A stretch of 41,569 nt of DNA from Actinomycetes bacterium (GTDB lineage Bacteria; Actinomycetota; Acidimicrobiia; Acidimicrobiales; Ilumatobacteraceae): contig JANXUX010000208.1 in assembly GCA_025351965.1 (NCBI GenBank), positions 1-41,569 on the forward strand, given 5' to 3'. The notes under the pieces are model-generated. The model had not been told where the DNA came from. It worked only from the letters and a program-made list of their open reading frames with translations, and searched no databases. Below, piece by piece: positions 8,516 to 15,447 of the stretch. Position 1 is the stretch's first letter. Every line of letters begins with the position of its first letter. A program made the position numbers and the translations under genes.

Positions 8516-10056
8516 TGAAACTCAGAGCGGATAGGACGAGACACGACTGGACGAGACGCAACTGGATCAGGCTGAGCACGAAAAGAGATGACCGGGGTGC
8601 TGCGCTGCCCATTGTCCTCGTGATCGTCATGGTGTTGTCGGTGGTCGTGATCAGTGTGGCCACATACGTGGCCGCCGATCTCCGCTACAGCCGAGTCACT
8701 GCCGACCGCGCAGCTCGACTCGCCTCGGCTGACGCCGTCATGAACTATGCGGTCGATCAGTTGAAGCTGCGCAACGCTGCGTGCCTGCTCGGAGGCAGCG
8801 GTGGGGTGCCGCTGCCCGGGCTTGCCGCGAACCTCAACGGGGCGACTGCCACGGTGTCGTGTCAGCGAGTCGGCGGCGGCGTCGAGGACATCCAGGCTTG
8901 GGCCGCAGTCGTGACCGGCGACGGCGGTCTCACGGGCAGCGACTACCTGCTGAGTACGCAATCGGGCAATGCGGTGGACAAGCTGCTCGGCGGCCCGGTC
9001 TATATGGCTCGGGCGACCGCCAATGCGTTCAGCTTGGGTCCGAACGTCAAGATCAAGGACGGCCCGCTCTACAACTACGACCCGACGTGCACGACACCGA
9101 TCACGACGTCGAACCTCCCGAGCCAGATGGTCTTCGAGCCGAATCTCATCTACGGCCCGATCTGCACCACGGTGCCGTGGACGACCCTCTTCGCTGATCC
9201 TGTGGTGCCCGACCTCACGGCGTCTCCGCTGGGCGATCCTGCGTTCCCGAACCAGTCCCTTGCCGTGCCGCCGTGGTTTCCGAGCGGCACGTGCAGAGTC
9301 TTCAGCCCTGGCGTGTACACCGCCATGCCCGCAGTCGGCAGCGCATCGGCGTATTTCAAATCCGGTAACTACTACTTTCTCAACGTCGACTTCCAGGTCG
9401 GTTCGGCGATGACCGCTGGATATGCCGACAACAGGGGCATCGCCCCGAATGAGATCGCCAATCCCGACTGTGACGCCGCGCAGGCTGCCGACATTCAGCC
9501 GCCCGACAACGCGGGCGCAACATTCTATTTCGGTGGCTCGAGTCACATCACGGTCACCCCCGCAGGATCGTTGGAGATCAACCTTCGCAAACAGGGCACG
9601 AACTACGTCAGCTTGCAAACGCTGTGCAATCCGCTTCTGGCGTCCTCTTCATCGTGGTGTAGCGAGACCGGCGGACCGACAGGTGTCCGGAGCACGCTCA
9701 CCGGTGCCGGCACCGACGCAGTGGTGTACACCCAGCCGGGTAACAAGAAGCAGTTCGTGACGCACGGGCTGCTGTACGCCCCGACCTCCCGGCTCGAGTT
9801 CGGCAATGCAACGAACTCCGCCGAGCAGAAAATCCTGGGTGGTCTGGTCGTTGCCCGACTGGTGCTCCAGTCGTCGGCATCGGCAACGAACTTTGCGATC
9901 CAAGTGGCCACGAGCCCGATCAACGTGACCGTCCTGCTGACGGCGACGGCCACGAAGAACGGCGGAACGACCACGATCCGTGCAGTCATCGACTACCGGC
10001 CCTATTCGCAAGACATCAAGCAACGTCTGGCGATCTCGTCCTGGCGGGTGACGTAG
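8515..10056 (+). CDS. Large PilX/GspK-like minor pilin
   Basis: I place the start at the ATG of the ATGA overlap (8515), giving 513 residues. A 28-residue Arg-rich leader ends in DDRG, followed by AALPIVLVIVMVLSVVVISV. The site lacks Glu at position 5, as in GspK and PilX, the tip subunits that cap the minor-pilin complex. The large Gly/Ser/Thr/Pro-rich extracellular part carries several Cys residues, one pair within about 13 residues (LQTLCNPLLASSSSWC), and beta-rich repeats; it could be an adhesin-like tip domain (inference). The gene ends at 10056, right beside a stretch of decayed toxin-antitoxin genes, so its 3' end lies at a rearrangement boundary, although the C-terminal SSWRVT looks natural. 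Confidence 0.82.
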   Translation: MKLRADRTRHDWTRRNWIRLSTKRDDRGAALPIVLVIVMVLSVVVISVATYVAADLRYSRVTADRAARLASADAVMNYAVDQLKLRNAACLLGGSGGVPLPGLAANLNGATATVSCQRVGGGVEDIQAWAAVVTGDGGLTGSDYLLSTQSGNAVDKLLGGPVYMARATANAFSLGPNVKIKDGPLYNYDPTCTTPITTSNLPSQMVFEPNLIYGPICTTVPWTTLFADPVVPDLTASPLGDPAFPNQSLAVPPWFPSGTCRVFSPGVYTAMPAVGSASAYFKSGNYYFLNVDFQVGSAMTAGYADNRGIAPNEIANPDCDAAQAADIQPPDNAGATFYFGGSSHITVTPAGSLEINLRKQGTNYVSLQTLCNPLLASSSSWCSETGGPTGVRSTLTGAGTDAVVYTQPGNKKQFVTHGLLYAPTSRLEFGNATNSAEQKILGGLVVARLVLQSSASATNFAIQVATSPINVTVLLTATATKNGGTTTIRAVIDYRPYSQDIKQRLAISSWRVT

Positions 10057-10061
10057 CGCTT

Positions 10062-10169
10062 GCCCTCGCCGCCGAGATCGAACGGGTTCGAGCCGACGAC
10101 GACTTCACCGCACGAGCCAAGAGTCTGCTCGAACGTGATCGGGAGATCCTCGACCGCCTCGCCAAGTGA
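10062..10169 (+). pseudogene. C-terminal remnant of a ribbon-helix-helix-type antitoxin
   Basis: The frame ending in TGA at 10167-10169 encodes a charged helical tail with the pattern ADDDFTARAKSLLERDREIL, which resembles the C-termini of small actinobacterial antitoxins encoded just before Doc toxins. The frame has no ATG, GTG or TTG between the end of the pilin gene and the tail, and the DNA-binding N-terminal part is missing, so this is a 5'-truncated remnant. Its stop overlaps the GTG of the toxin remnant (GTGA at 10166-10169), the usual coupling of such pairs. The antitoxin assignment rests on this tail and its position. Confidence 0.55.
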
Positions 10170-10567
10170 CCCGCTCTCTCAGCCTTGCCGAGTTCTGGTA
10201 TCTCGCAGAACATGTCACCGGCATCAACACTGCGACGCTGATCGAGGCCAGCCGCGTCGAACTCGCTGACTCCGCACTCCACGCCCCCCAGGCCGGCTTC
10301 GGCGACACCGAGTTCTACCCCGACCTGCACGACAAGGCTGCAGTGCTGGCCTGCCGGATTTCATGAAACCATCCGCTGCCCGACGGCAACAAGCGAGCGT
10401 CGTGGGCGTGCCTCGTGCTGTTCATTGACCTCAACGACGGATCGTGGAACGACGGGCAGCCCGAGACCGACGACGCCGTGGAAGCAATGTTCGCCGTCGC
10501 AGCGCGGGAGGTCGACGAGGCATCGCTTGCGATCTGGCTTCGCGAACGAGTCACCTTCCGCAACTGA
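10166..10567 (+). pseudogene. doc: Doc (death-on-curing, Fic family) toxin gene interrupted by an in-frame TGA
   Basis: Reading from the GTG at 10166 in a single frame to TGA at 10565-10567 gives 133 codons, the normal length of Doc toxins, which phosphorylate elongation factor EF-Tu. The N-terminal half (SLAEFWYLAEHVTG) and the second half with the Fic-type motif HPLPDGNKR (10370-10396) and WACLVLFIDLNDG are all present. A TGA at 10364-10366 interrupts it two codons before the catalytic His. Only a 66-residue product without the active site can be made, so this looks like a recent single-base inactivation (for instance CGA to TGA). Its antitoxin partner is truncated, which fits loss of function of the pair. 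Confidence 0.85.
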
Positions 10568-10675
10568 CCCCGCATGCCGACGCCTGCCTGAGACGCAATG
10601 TGGGTGACAGCGTCAGCGCACCCTCGACTTCGACATCTGCGCCGTCGACGTATCGGCCCGGGGCCTCGCTCGATG

Positions 10676-10918
10676 CTGAACCTCACCGTCCCATCAGGAC
10701 AGCGTCGTTGAGCGGATGAACCTGATCCGCAACAAGCTCCCACGTGCGCAGGACATCATGATGTGCAATCCGCCAGACGGCGCCGGTCAGTTCCACGTCG
10801 AACAGGCCGCCGTCCTGCTCTGGACCGCCCGCCGCGCCGACGACCGAGCGGCCATCAACCGCCTCCCGATCGATCCGTCATGGGACGAGAGCGGACTCCG
10901 GGTCGAACTCGTCCGCTT
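10676..10918 (+). pseudogene. 3' fragment of a second DUF429 gene
   Basis: From about 10676 to 10918 the DNA resembles 7040-7281, the 3' third of the intact DUF429 gene, at roughly four identical bases in five by eye. Shared protein features include ERMxLxRNKLP, DIMM, GAGQFHV, LLWTARRA and INRLPIDPSWDESGL. A 2-base loss near the start of the similarity puts a TGA ahead of the matching frame, and the equivalent of the stop codon is changed, so the frame runs on for 28 unrelated residues. The similarity ends abruptly at about 10918. The divergence suggests an old or separately acquired copy, not a fresh duplication. The preceding stretch 10568-10675 shows nothing I recognise. Confidence 0.85.
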
Positions 10919-12017
10919 GCAGTACCGATCGGGGACGGTTGCCCACCGTCGCCGAAGTAGCAAACACAGCCACAAGCACAATCGTCGCAACAATTCCACG
11001 TGAGGCGGCGCGCAACGTTGCATCCGGAAGTAGCCACTGTGGAAGCAGTCCGACACTGACGACCATGGTCATGGGCAGCCGAACGCGCCGGACGAGTGCA
11101 ACGTCCCATATCGCGGCGGCGACGAGGAGACCCGCCGTGTAGTACGGCCAGGTTCCGGGGTCAGTGGCAATTCGAACTGCCAGGGCGGCCATCATCGCTC
11201 CTTCGCGTCGGCCGGACTGGACTGCGATCAGCGCGATGCTCGCTGCGCCGGCAAGCTGAAGGATCCGGAACACTGCAGTTGGCTCGGAGGCGTGCGGAAG
11301 GAGCAGCCGCATCACCGAGTCGGATGCGATCGAGACGGTTGGACGGATCGAGTCGAGCGTGGCTGGGTCGGCCAAGACGAACGGGAGCCAGCAGAACCCG
11401 CCCACGGCGAGTGCACACATTGCCAAGCGATACCTTCGCCAACTCGACTTGCCCACTTCGATGGCAAGGGGCAGGAACACGACGCTCCAGGGCTTGAAAC
11501 CGATGGCCAGTCCCAATGCTGCAACGATCCACCAGGATTCCCGCTTGGAGGTGCTGCTGACATAGACGGCTGCTGCGACGATCAGTGCATCGTCGAGGTG
11601 TCCGTAACCGCCGAGTTTGGCCCACGCGAACACGATCACGGGGCCGGCAGTGAGCGTGATCAGGCCGGGCGGCAGGGTCCGCGGCTTCCGACGCCTGATC
11701 GACTGTTCGATCAGTGCAACCACGCCGAGCCCGAGAGCGCCAGACACGATGGAAGCCAGCACGAAGCCATTTCTCGGGGTGTGGGAAAAGAAGCCCGCAA
11801 CGGCCAACGTGAGTGGACCCGTTTGGACCTCACGATGGGTGATGAACACTGCGAGTCCATCCGTGCCCATCATCGATTTGCCCGCTTCGACAAAAACATT
11901 CCAGTCGCCGCGGCCGCCGGCGACAACGATCGATGCGGCCGTGAGAGCCCCGAGGATCAGCCAACGAAAATGCACGATCCGCGAGATCGGTGCGATGACG
12001 CCATCACATGCTTCCAT
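10878..12017 (-). CDS. Polytopic membrane protein, GT-C / DUF2029-like glycosyltransferase
   Basis: The 379-residue protein has about nine to eleven hydrophobic helices and a periplasmic-loop acidic motif, GRGDWNVFVEAGKSMMG, followed by a segment ending TGPLTLAVAGFF. This resembles polyprenol-phosphate-sugar-dependent GT-C enzymes (GT87/DUF2029 type), which mannosylate or arabinosylate surface glycans. The start ATG at 12017 is preceded by GGAGG with 7-bp spacing. Its last 13 or so codons lie antisense over the DUF429 fragment, so the present C-terminus was probably set by that rearrangement. Lying next to the major pilin gene and in the same direction, it may glycosylate pilins, but that is speculative and the substrate is unknown. 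Confidence 0.7.
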   Translation of the reverse strand: MEACDGVIAPISRIVHFRWLILGALTAASIVVAGGRGDWNVFVEAGKSMMGTDGLAVFITHREVQTGPLTLAVAGFFSHTPRNGFVLASIVSGALGLGVVALIEQSIRRRKPRTLPPGLITLTAGPVIVFAWAKLGGYGHLDDALIVAAAVYVSSTSKRESWWIVAALGLAIGFKPWSVVFLPLAIEVGKSSWRRYRLAMCALAVGGFCWLPFVLADPATLDSIRPTVSIASDSVMRLLLPHASEPTAVFRILQLAGAASIALIAVQSGRREGAMMAALAVRIATDPGTWPYYTAGLLVAAAIWDVALVRRVRLPMTMVVSVGLLPQWLLPDATLRAASRGIVATIVLVAVFATSATVGNRPRSVLQADEFDPESALVP

Positions 12018-12059
12018 GGTGGTCCTCCAGTCGGCCGATACTCGGTTGAAACAAGCACA

Positions 12060-12089
12060 GATGGGCCGAGCCTGAGGGCTCGACCCATC
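12060..12089 (-). terminator. Rho-independent-type terminator of the major pilin gene
   Basis: On the reverse strand GATGGGTCGAGCC pairs with GGCTCGGCCCATC around the loop CTCA (13 bp, one G-T pair), 24 bp after the pilin stop. A moderately T-rich stretch (TGTGCTTGTTTC) follows. It would isolate the highly expressed pilin from the downstream glycosyltransferase gene, whose ribosome site lies about 12024-12030. Confidence 0.8.
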
Positions 12090-12113
12090 CGTGAAGCTTG
12101 CTGGTCGTCGGGA

Positions 12114-12563
12114 TCAGCCGGCGATGGCGCCGACGGTCCCGCACTTCGCATCGAGGACGTACAGGACGCCGTCGATGCCGACGAAGTAGTTCGTCGGGGC
12201 AGCGCGGAGCAGCTTGGCGGCCACCAGGGTTGCTGCGGGGTTCGCCCCAGCGGTCAGACCGGAGCCTGCCGGGACCGCTACGACTGCATTGGCCGTAGTC
12301 GGGATGCCCGTGGGCACGGTCGCCGACGTTGACGGGATCTGGGTGCCCTGGTACGTCGCGAAGTAGGACTCTGTCGCCGTCTGAACGGTGGCGATGTCGG
12401 TCTTGCAAGCGTTGGTCTGGCCCTTGTCGGTGATGCCTCGGACCGCGAACACCGTGACGGTGGCGAGGATGCCGAGGATGACGATGACGATCAGCAATTC
12501 GACGAGGGTGAAGCCCCGATCGCGCTTGCTGCTGGACTCTTGGATATCGATGTGGTTTTCCAT
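12114..12563 (-). CDS. pilA: Major type IV pilin (PilA-like)
   Basis: The 149-residue prepilin has a 17-residue hydrophilic leader ending RDRG, then FTLVELLIVIVILGILATVT, an almost perfect type IVa N-terminus with Glu5. I chose the ATG at 12563, which has AGGA about 11 bp upstream; an ATG at 12620 would give a 36-residue leader. The mature part is small, with a Cys pair (NACKTD near the helix and DAKCGTV near the C-terminus) likely to form a disulfide, and a Thr/Ala/Pro-rich centre. It has its own terminator and a 263-bp upstream region and runs opposite to the assembly genes, as expected for a separately and strongly expressed fibre subunit. Confidence 0.92.
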   Translation of the reverse strand: MENHIDIQESSSKRDRGFTLVELLIVIVILGILATVTVFAVRGITDKGQTNACKTDIATVQTATESYFATYQGTQIPSTSATVPTGIPTTANAVVAVPAGSGLTAGANPAATLVAAKLLRAAPTNYFVGIDGVLYVLDAKCGTVGAIAG

Positions 12564-12826
12564 GATTGGTGCGTTCCTCCGAAAGCTGTTGTCCCACGAA
12601 AACACCGAGAAAAAGCCCATCTCCAGCCCGGTGCGAGATGTTATTCGGCACTAGAACGGCGCGACTTGAGTGCTTTGTTGGGGAAATGCTCACCGAGCCT
12701 TTGCACAACCGTTGCACTGGTCAGCAGGTCTCGGACAGGCGACACAACGGCTCAAGCTCGGACGATGGCACGCCGATGATTTCGGTGCAGCGACCGTGGT
12801 TAGGGCGCACGAGGTAGGAGACCGAG
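12564..12826. other. Divergent intergenic region between pilA and a coiled-coil gene
   Basis: No gene is seen in these 263 bp, which must contain both promoters and the pilA leader. A possible reverse-strand -10 box, TAACAT, lies at 12638-12643, but no good -35 box sits at the right distance, so I do not call it. The first 60-70 bases next to pilA are A/T-richer than the surroundings, consistent with an untranslated leader. I looked for a cyclic-di-GMP riboswitch here and could not recognise one. Confidence 0.6.
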
Positions 12827-13321
12827 ATGCGACGCAAGAGCGACATGTGGCAGGACTTCAGCGGTGAGTCGTTCCTTCCCGGCGAAGGCGAGCAGGCCGC
12901 GACCGCTGCCGCGGCTGACGTTCGCGATCGTCTGGCGATGGTCGAGGAGCAGCTCAAGTCACAGTTCACGTCGATGGCCGCCTACGCACAGATCTCTCAG
13001 CAGGCGATCGACACCGCTCGTGCCGAGGCACGTGCCGACCTCGACCGCGAGAAGGCCACCATCGTGTCGCTCGTGGAGCAGGTCCGCGAAGAACTGCACG
13101 GCAAGACCGTCCCGCCACCGGCCGAAACCACAGCCGCTCGTTCCGCTGACCCCGAGGCTGCCGTCCGCCTGGCGATGCTCGAGGACCGCTTCGAGCAGCT
13201 CTCCCGACAGTTCGCCCAGACGCTGAAGTATCAGGAAGATCTCGCCAACTCGATCGCGATCATGTTCGAGCAGCAGGCCCGCAACAGCGGGTGGCTGGCG
13301 AGCTGCGCCAGCGTCGCCTGA
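12827..13321 (+). CDS. Short coiled-coil protein, related to the first gene of the pilus locus
   Basis: The 164-residue protein begins at an ATG preceded by TAGGAG. It has two helical coiled-coil blocks (about 27-92 and 110-152) separated by a Pro/Ala-rich linker, and no membrane segment. The first block contains VEEQLKSQFTSMAAYAQ followed by QQA and RAEARADLD, which lines up with VEQQLTRYFGAMSARAD, QQA and RAEL in the 436-residue protein at 161-1471. Both flank the pilus genes, so they may form a pair of scaffold or polarity proteins (inference). No named family is recognised. Confidence 0.8.
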   Translation: MRRKSDMWQDFSGESFLPGEGEQAATAAAADVRDRLAMVEEQLKSQFTSMAAYAQISQQAIDTARAEARADLDREKATIVSLVEQVREELHGKTVPPPAETTAARSADPEAAVRLAMLEDRFEQLSRQFAQTLKYQEDLANSIAIMFEQQARNSGWLASCASVA

Positions 13322-13366
13322 GCCGAGCGCTCGGCGGGGCCACGCCCTCGCCTCCGCCGACGGCCG

Positions 13367-13372
13367 TAGCCT
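13367..13372 (+). promoter_or_regulatory. Putative -10 box of a leaderless promoter (rlmI)
   Basis: TAGCCT is followed by 7 bp and then the ATG at 13380. There is no Shine-Dalgarno sequence. Transcription would begin at or next to the start codon, a common arrangement in actinobacteria. Confidence 0.55.
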
Positions 13373-13379
13373 GCTGGCG

Positions 13380-14558
13380 ATGGAAGCCACACTGGTCCTG
13401 CGTCCGGGACGCGAGAAGTCCGTTCGGCGCCACCATCCGTGGATCTTCAGCGGAGGCGTGGCCCGTGTCGACGGCAGTCCCACTGCGGGCGACACCGTGC
13501 GAGTCGCGTCCTCGACCGGGGAGGTGCTGGGTCGGGCATCGTTCGCTCCGGCGTCGCAGCTGCGGGCGCGCCTGTGGACGTTCGAGGGGGACACGGTCGT
13601 CGACGACGCACTGGTCACGGCGAGGGTTCTCGCCGCTGCAGCCCGGCGCGACCGGTTGTCAGCGATCACCGACGCGGTCCGGCTGGTCTTCAGCGAGGCC
13701 GACGGCGTGCCCGGCGTGATCGCCGACCGTTACGGCGATCTCGTCGTGCTGCAGCTCGGATCGGCCGGGGCAGATCAGTGGCGCGAGGTAGTTGCAGATG
13801 CACTCTTCTCGTTACCGGGTGTGCGCACCGTCTACGAACGTTCCGACATCGACGCCCGCCAGCGCGAAGATCTCCGGCCGCGCACAGGGCTGCTGCGCGG
13901 CGACGCACCGCCGGACGAGACCATCATCACCGAGGCCGGGATGCGCTACGCAGTCGGTGCAGCCGAAGGTCAGAAGACCGGGTTCTACCTCGACCAGCGC
14001 CACGCGCGAGCGTCGGTGGCGGCCGTGGCGGCGGGCCGATCGGTGCTCAACGCGTTCTCCTATACGGGCGCCTTCAGCGTGATCGCAGCGGCCAACGGAG
14101 CAACATCGGTGACGAGCCTGGATTCTTCCGGTCCGGCCCTCGTCGGCGCCCGTCGCAACGCCGAACTCAACGGTGTCGAGGTCGGTGAGCAGATCGAGGG
14201 CGACGCCTTCGCCGAACTACGGACCCTGCGCGATCGAGCCCGCAGCTACGACCTGATCCTGCTCGACCCGCCGAAACTGGCCCAGACCGAGGCCCAGGTC
14301 GCGCGGGCGACGCGTGCCTACAAGGACCTCAACCTGTTGGCCGCGAAGCTGCTTGCGCCGGGCGGCATCCTGATGACGTTCTCGTGCAGCGGCGGGGTCA
14401 GCGCCGAGCTTTTCCAAAAGGTCGTGGCCGGCGCAGCGCTGGACGCGAAGAGGGATCTGCGCATCATCGGACGGTTCGACCAACCGAGTGATCACCCCGT
14501 CCCGCTCACCTTTCCGGAGGCCGCGTACCTCAAGGGACTGACCCTGCAAGCGGAGTGA
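13380..14558 (+). CDS. rlmI: 23S rRNA (cytosine-C5) methyltransferase, RlmI-like
   Basis: The 392-residue protein has an N-terminal PUA-type RNA-binding domain (starting LRPGREKSVRRHHPWIFSGG), a linker, and a SAM-dependent methyltransferase domain with the family's GFYLDQRHAR motif, motif I (VLNAFSYTGAFS), the DPPK motif at 296-299, and the TFSCSGG motif with candidate catalytic Cys336. The length and layout match E. coli RlmI, which makes m5C1962 in 23S rRNA. The exact target in this organism is inferred. It seems to be transcribed leaderless as a single gene. Confidence 0.88.
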   Translation: MEATLVLRPGREKSVRRHHPWIFSGGVARVDGSPTAGDTVRVASSTGEVLGRASFAPASQLRARLWTFEGDTVVDDALVTARVLAAAARRDRLSAITDAVRLVFSEADGVPGVIADRYGDLVVLQLGSAGADQWREVVADALFSLPGVRTVYERSDIDARQREDLRPRTGLLRGDAPPDETIITEAGMRYAVGAAEGQKTGFYLDQRHARASVAAVAAGRSVLNAFSYTGAFSVIAAANGATSVTSLDSSGPALVGARRNAELNGVEVGEQIEGDAFAELRTLRDRARSYDLILLDPPKLAQTEAQVARATRAYKDLNLLAAKLLAPGGILMTFSCSGGVSAELFQKVVAGAALDAKRDLRIIGRFDQPSDHPVPLTFPEAAYLKGLTLQAE

Positions 14559-14601
14559 GACGACCTGCGTGACCACAGCACGGGCAGCGAGTATTTCCCA
14601 G

Positions 14602-14627
14602 GTTTCATGCTTAGCCGCCGCGGGCAT
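14602..14627 (+). promoter_or_regulatory. Sigma-B/sigma-F-like stress promoter of the csbD gene
   Basis: GTTTCA at 14602-14607 and GGGCAT at 14622-14627 are separated by 14 bp, close to the general-stress consensus GTTTAA-N12-14-GGGTAT. The expected transcription start is near 14634, 24 bp before the CsbD start codon. CsbD was named for sigma-B control in Bacillus, which supports the reading. Confidence 0.6.
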
Positions 14628-14657
14628 TGGGGTGGCATCACTTCGAGAGAGGACACA

Positions 14658-14852
14658 ATGATGGACAACGATCTGGATCAGGCGAAGGGCCGCATCAAGC
14701 AGGCTGCTGGTGACTTGACCGACAACGACGACCTCAAGCGCGAGGGCAAGACCGACGAGCATGCCGGCAAGGCCAAGGAGTTTCTCGGCGATGTCAAGGA
14801 CAAGCTCGACGACGGTGTCGACAAGGTCAAGGATGCACTGAAGCGCGACTGA
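14658..14852 (+). CDS. csbD: CsbD-family stress protein
   Basis: This 64-residue highly charged protein reads MMDNDLDQAKGRIKQAAGDL at its start and continues with KTDEHAGKAKEF and repeated K/D/V segments, the signature of the CsbD family: small, mostly helical or disordered proteins induced by general stress, with unclear molecular function. Two adjacent ATGs (14658 and 14661) follow GAGAGGA. A sigma-B-like promoter precedes it and a hairpin follows it, so it is a single-gene transcript. Confidence 0.9.
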   Translation: MMDNDLDQAKGRIKQAAGDLTDNDDLKREGKTDEHAGKAKEFLGDVKDKLDDGVDKVKDALKRD

Positions 14853-14899
14853 CGCAGAGTTTTGCCGGGACCGATTTGCCTCGGTTCCGACGCCGGTAA

Positions 14900-14933
14900 C
14901 GAGGGCTGCTCGCCGAAAGGTGGGCGGCCCTCG
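14900..14933 (+). terminator. Terminator hairpin after csbD
   Basis: CGAGGGCTGCTCGCC pairs with GGTGGGCGGCCCTCG around a GAAA tetraloop, with a few mismatches. The strand continues CTGCTGTTTTC, giving a short T run. It lies 47 bp after the csbD stop and ahead of the convergent epimerase gene. Confidence 0.75.
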
Positions 14934-14985
14934 CTGCTGTTTTCGGGTCGATTCATCGCCCGCCGTGCGGCGGGGCCAGCCGATC

Positions 14986-15402
14986 TCAGTGCGCGGCGGG
15001 ATTCTCCTGGACCAGCTCGATGAGTGTTCCGAAACTACCCTTCGGATGGATGAAGGCAACGGTGGTGCCACGGCTACCGGGACGGGGCGCCTTGTCGATC
15101 GCCGTGGCACCTGCAGCGATCATCGAGTCGAGTGCGACACCACAGTCGTCGACCCGGTAACCGATGTGGTGCAGTCCTTCGCCACGCTTCTCGATCGCCT
15201 TGGCCACCGGCGACGTCTCACTGGTCGGCGTGAGCAGCTGGATATAGCTCTCGGCAACCTTGAGGAGCGCCTCCTCGACGCCGTCGGACTCGACGATCTC
15301 GCGGTGCTCGACGGTCGCCCCGAACGCACGGGCGTAGTAATCGATGGCGGCCTCGAGGTCGCGGACGGCGATGGCAACGTGATCGATCTCGGTCAGCAGC
15401 AT
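14986..15402 (-). CDS. mce: Methylmalonyl-CoA epimerase (VOC superfamily)
   Basis: The enzyme interconverts (R)- and (S)-methylmalonyl-CoA in propionate, branched-chain and odd-chain fatty acid metabolism. The 138-residue protein contains two glyoxalase-type beta-alpha-beta-beta-beta modules with the expected metal ligands His8, Gln55, His79 and Glu129, the GEGLHHIGYRV segment and the C-terminal FGTLIELVQ. Length and ligands are typical. The mutase genes are not in the window. A TAGGCT box lies 6 bp before the ATG, so transcription is probably leaderless. It diverges from the acetyltransferase gene with 45 bp between the starts. Confidence 0.92.
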   Translation of the reverse strand: MLLTEIDHVAIAVRDLEAAIDYYARAFGATVEHREIVESDGVEEALLKVAESYIQLLTPTSETSPVAKAIEKRGEGLHHIGYRVDDCGVALDSMIAAGATAIDKAPRPGSRGTTVAFIHPKGSFGTLIELVQENPAAH

Positions 15403-15408
15403 GGCGTC

Positions 15409-15414
15409 AGCCTA
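15409..15414 (-). promoter_or_regulatory. Putative -10 box of a leaderless promoter (mce)
   Basis: On the reverse strand TAGGCT is followed by 6 bp and the ATG at 15402, with no Shine-Dalgarno sequence between them. Confidence 0.55.
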
Positions 15415-15447
15415 GAACTGCTGCCCCACACCGGGAAGAATGGAGCG

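Noticed and set aside
10364-10366. In-frame TGA of the Doc gene as a selenocysteine codon, since selA and selB are in the window
   Set aside because: Doc enzymes have no Cys or Sec before the HPxxDGNKR motif, no stem-loop of SECIS type is evident after the codon, and the partner antitoxin is already broken. A nonsense mutation is simpler.
12564-12660. Cyclic-di-GMP riboswitch in the pilA leader
   Set aside because: The leader length is suitable, but I could not find the conserved GEMM core bases or helices.
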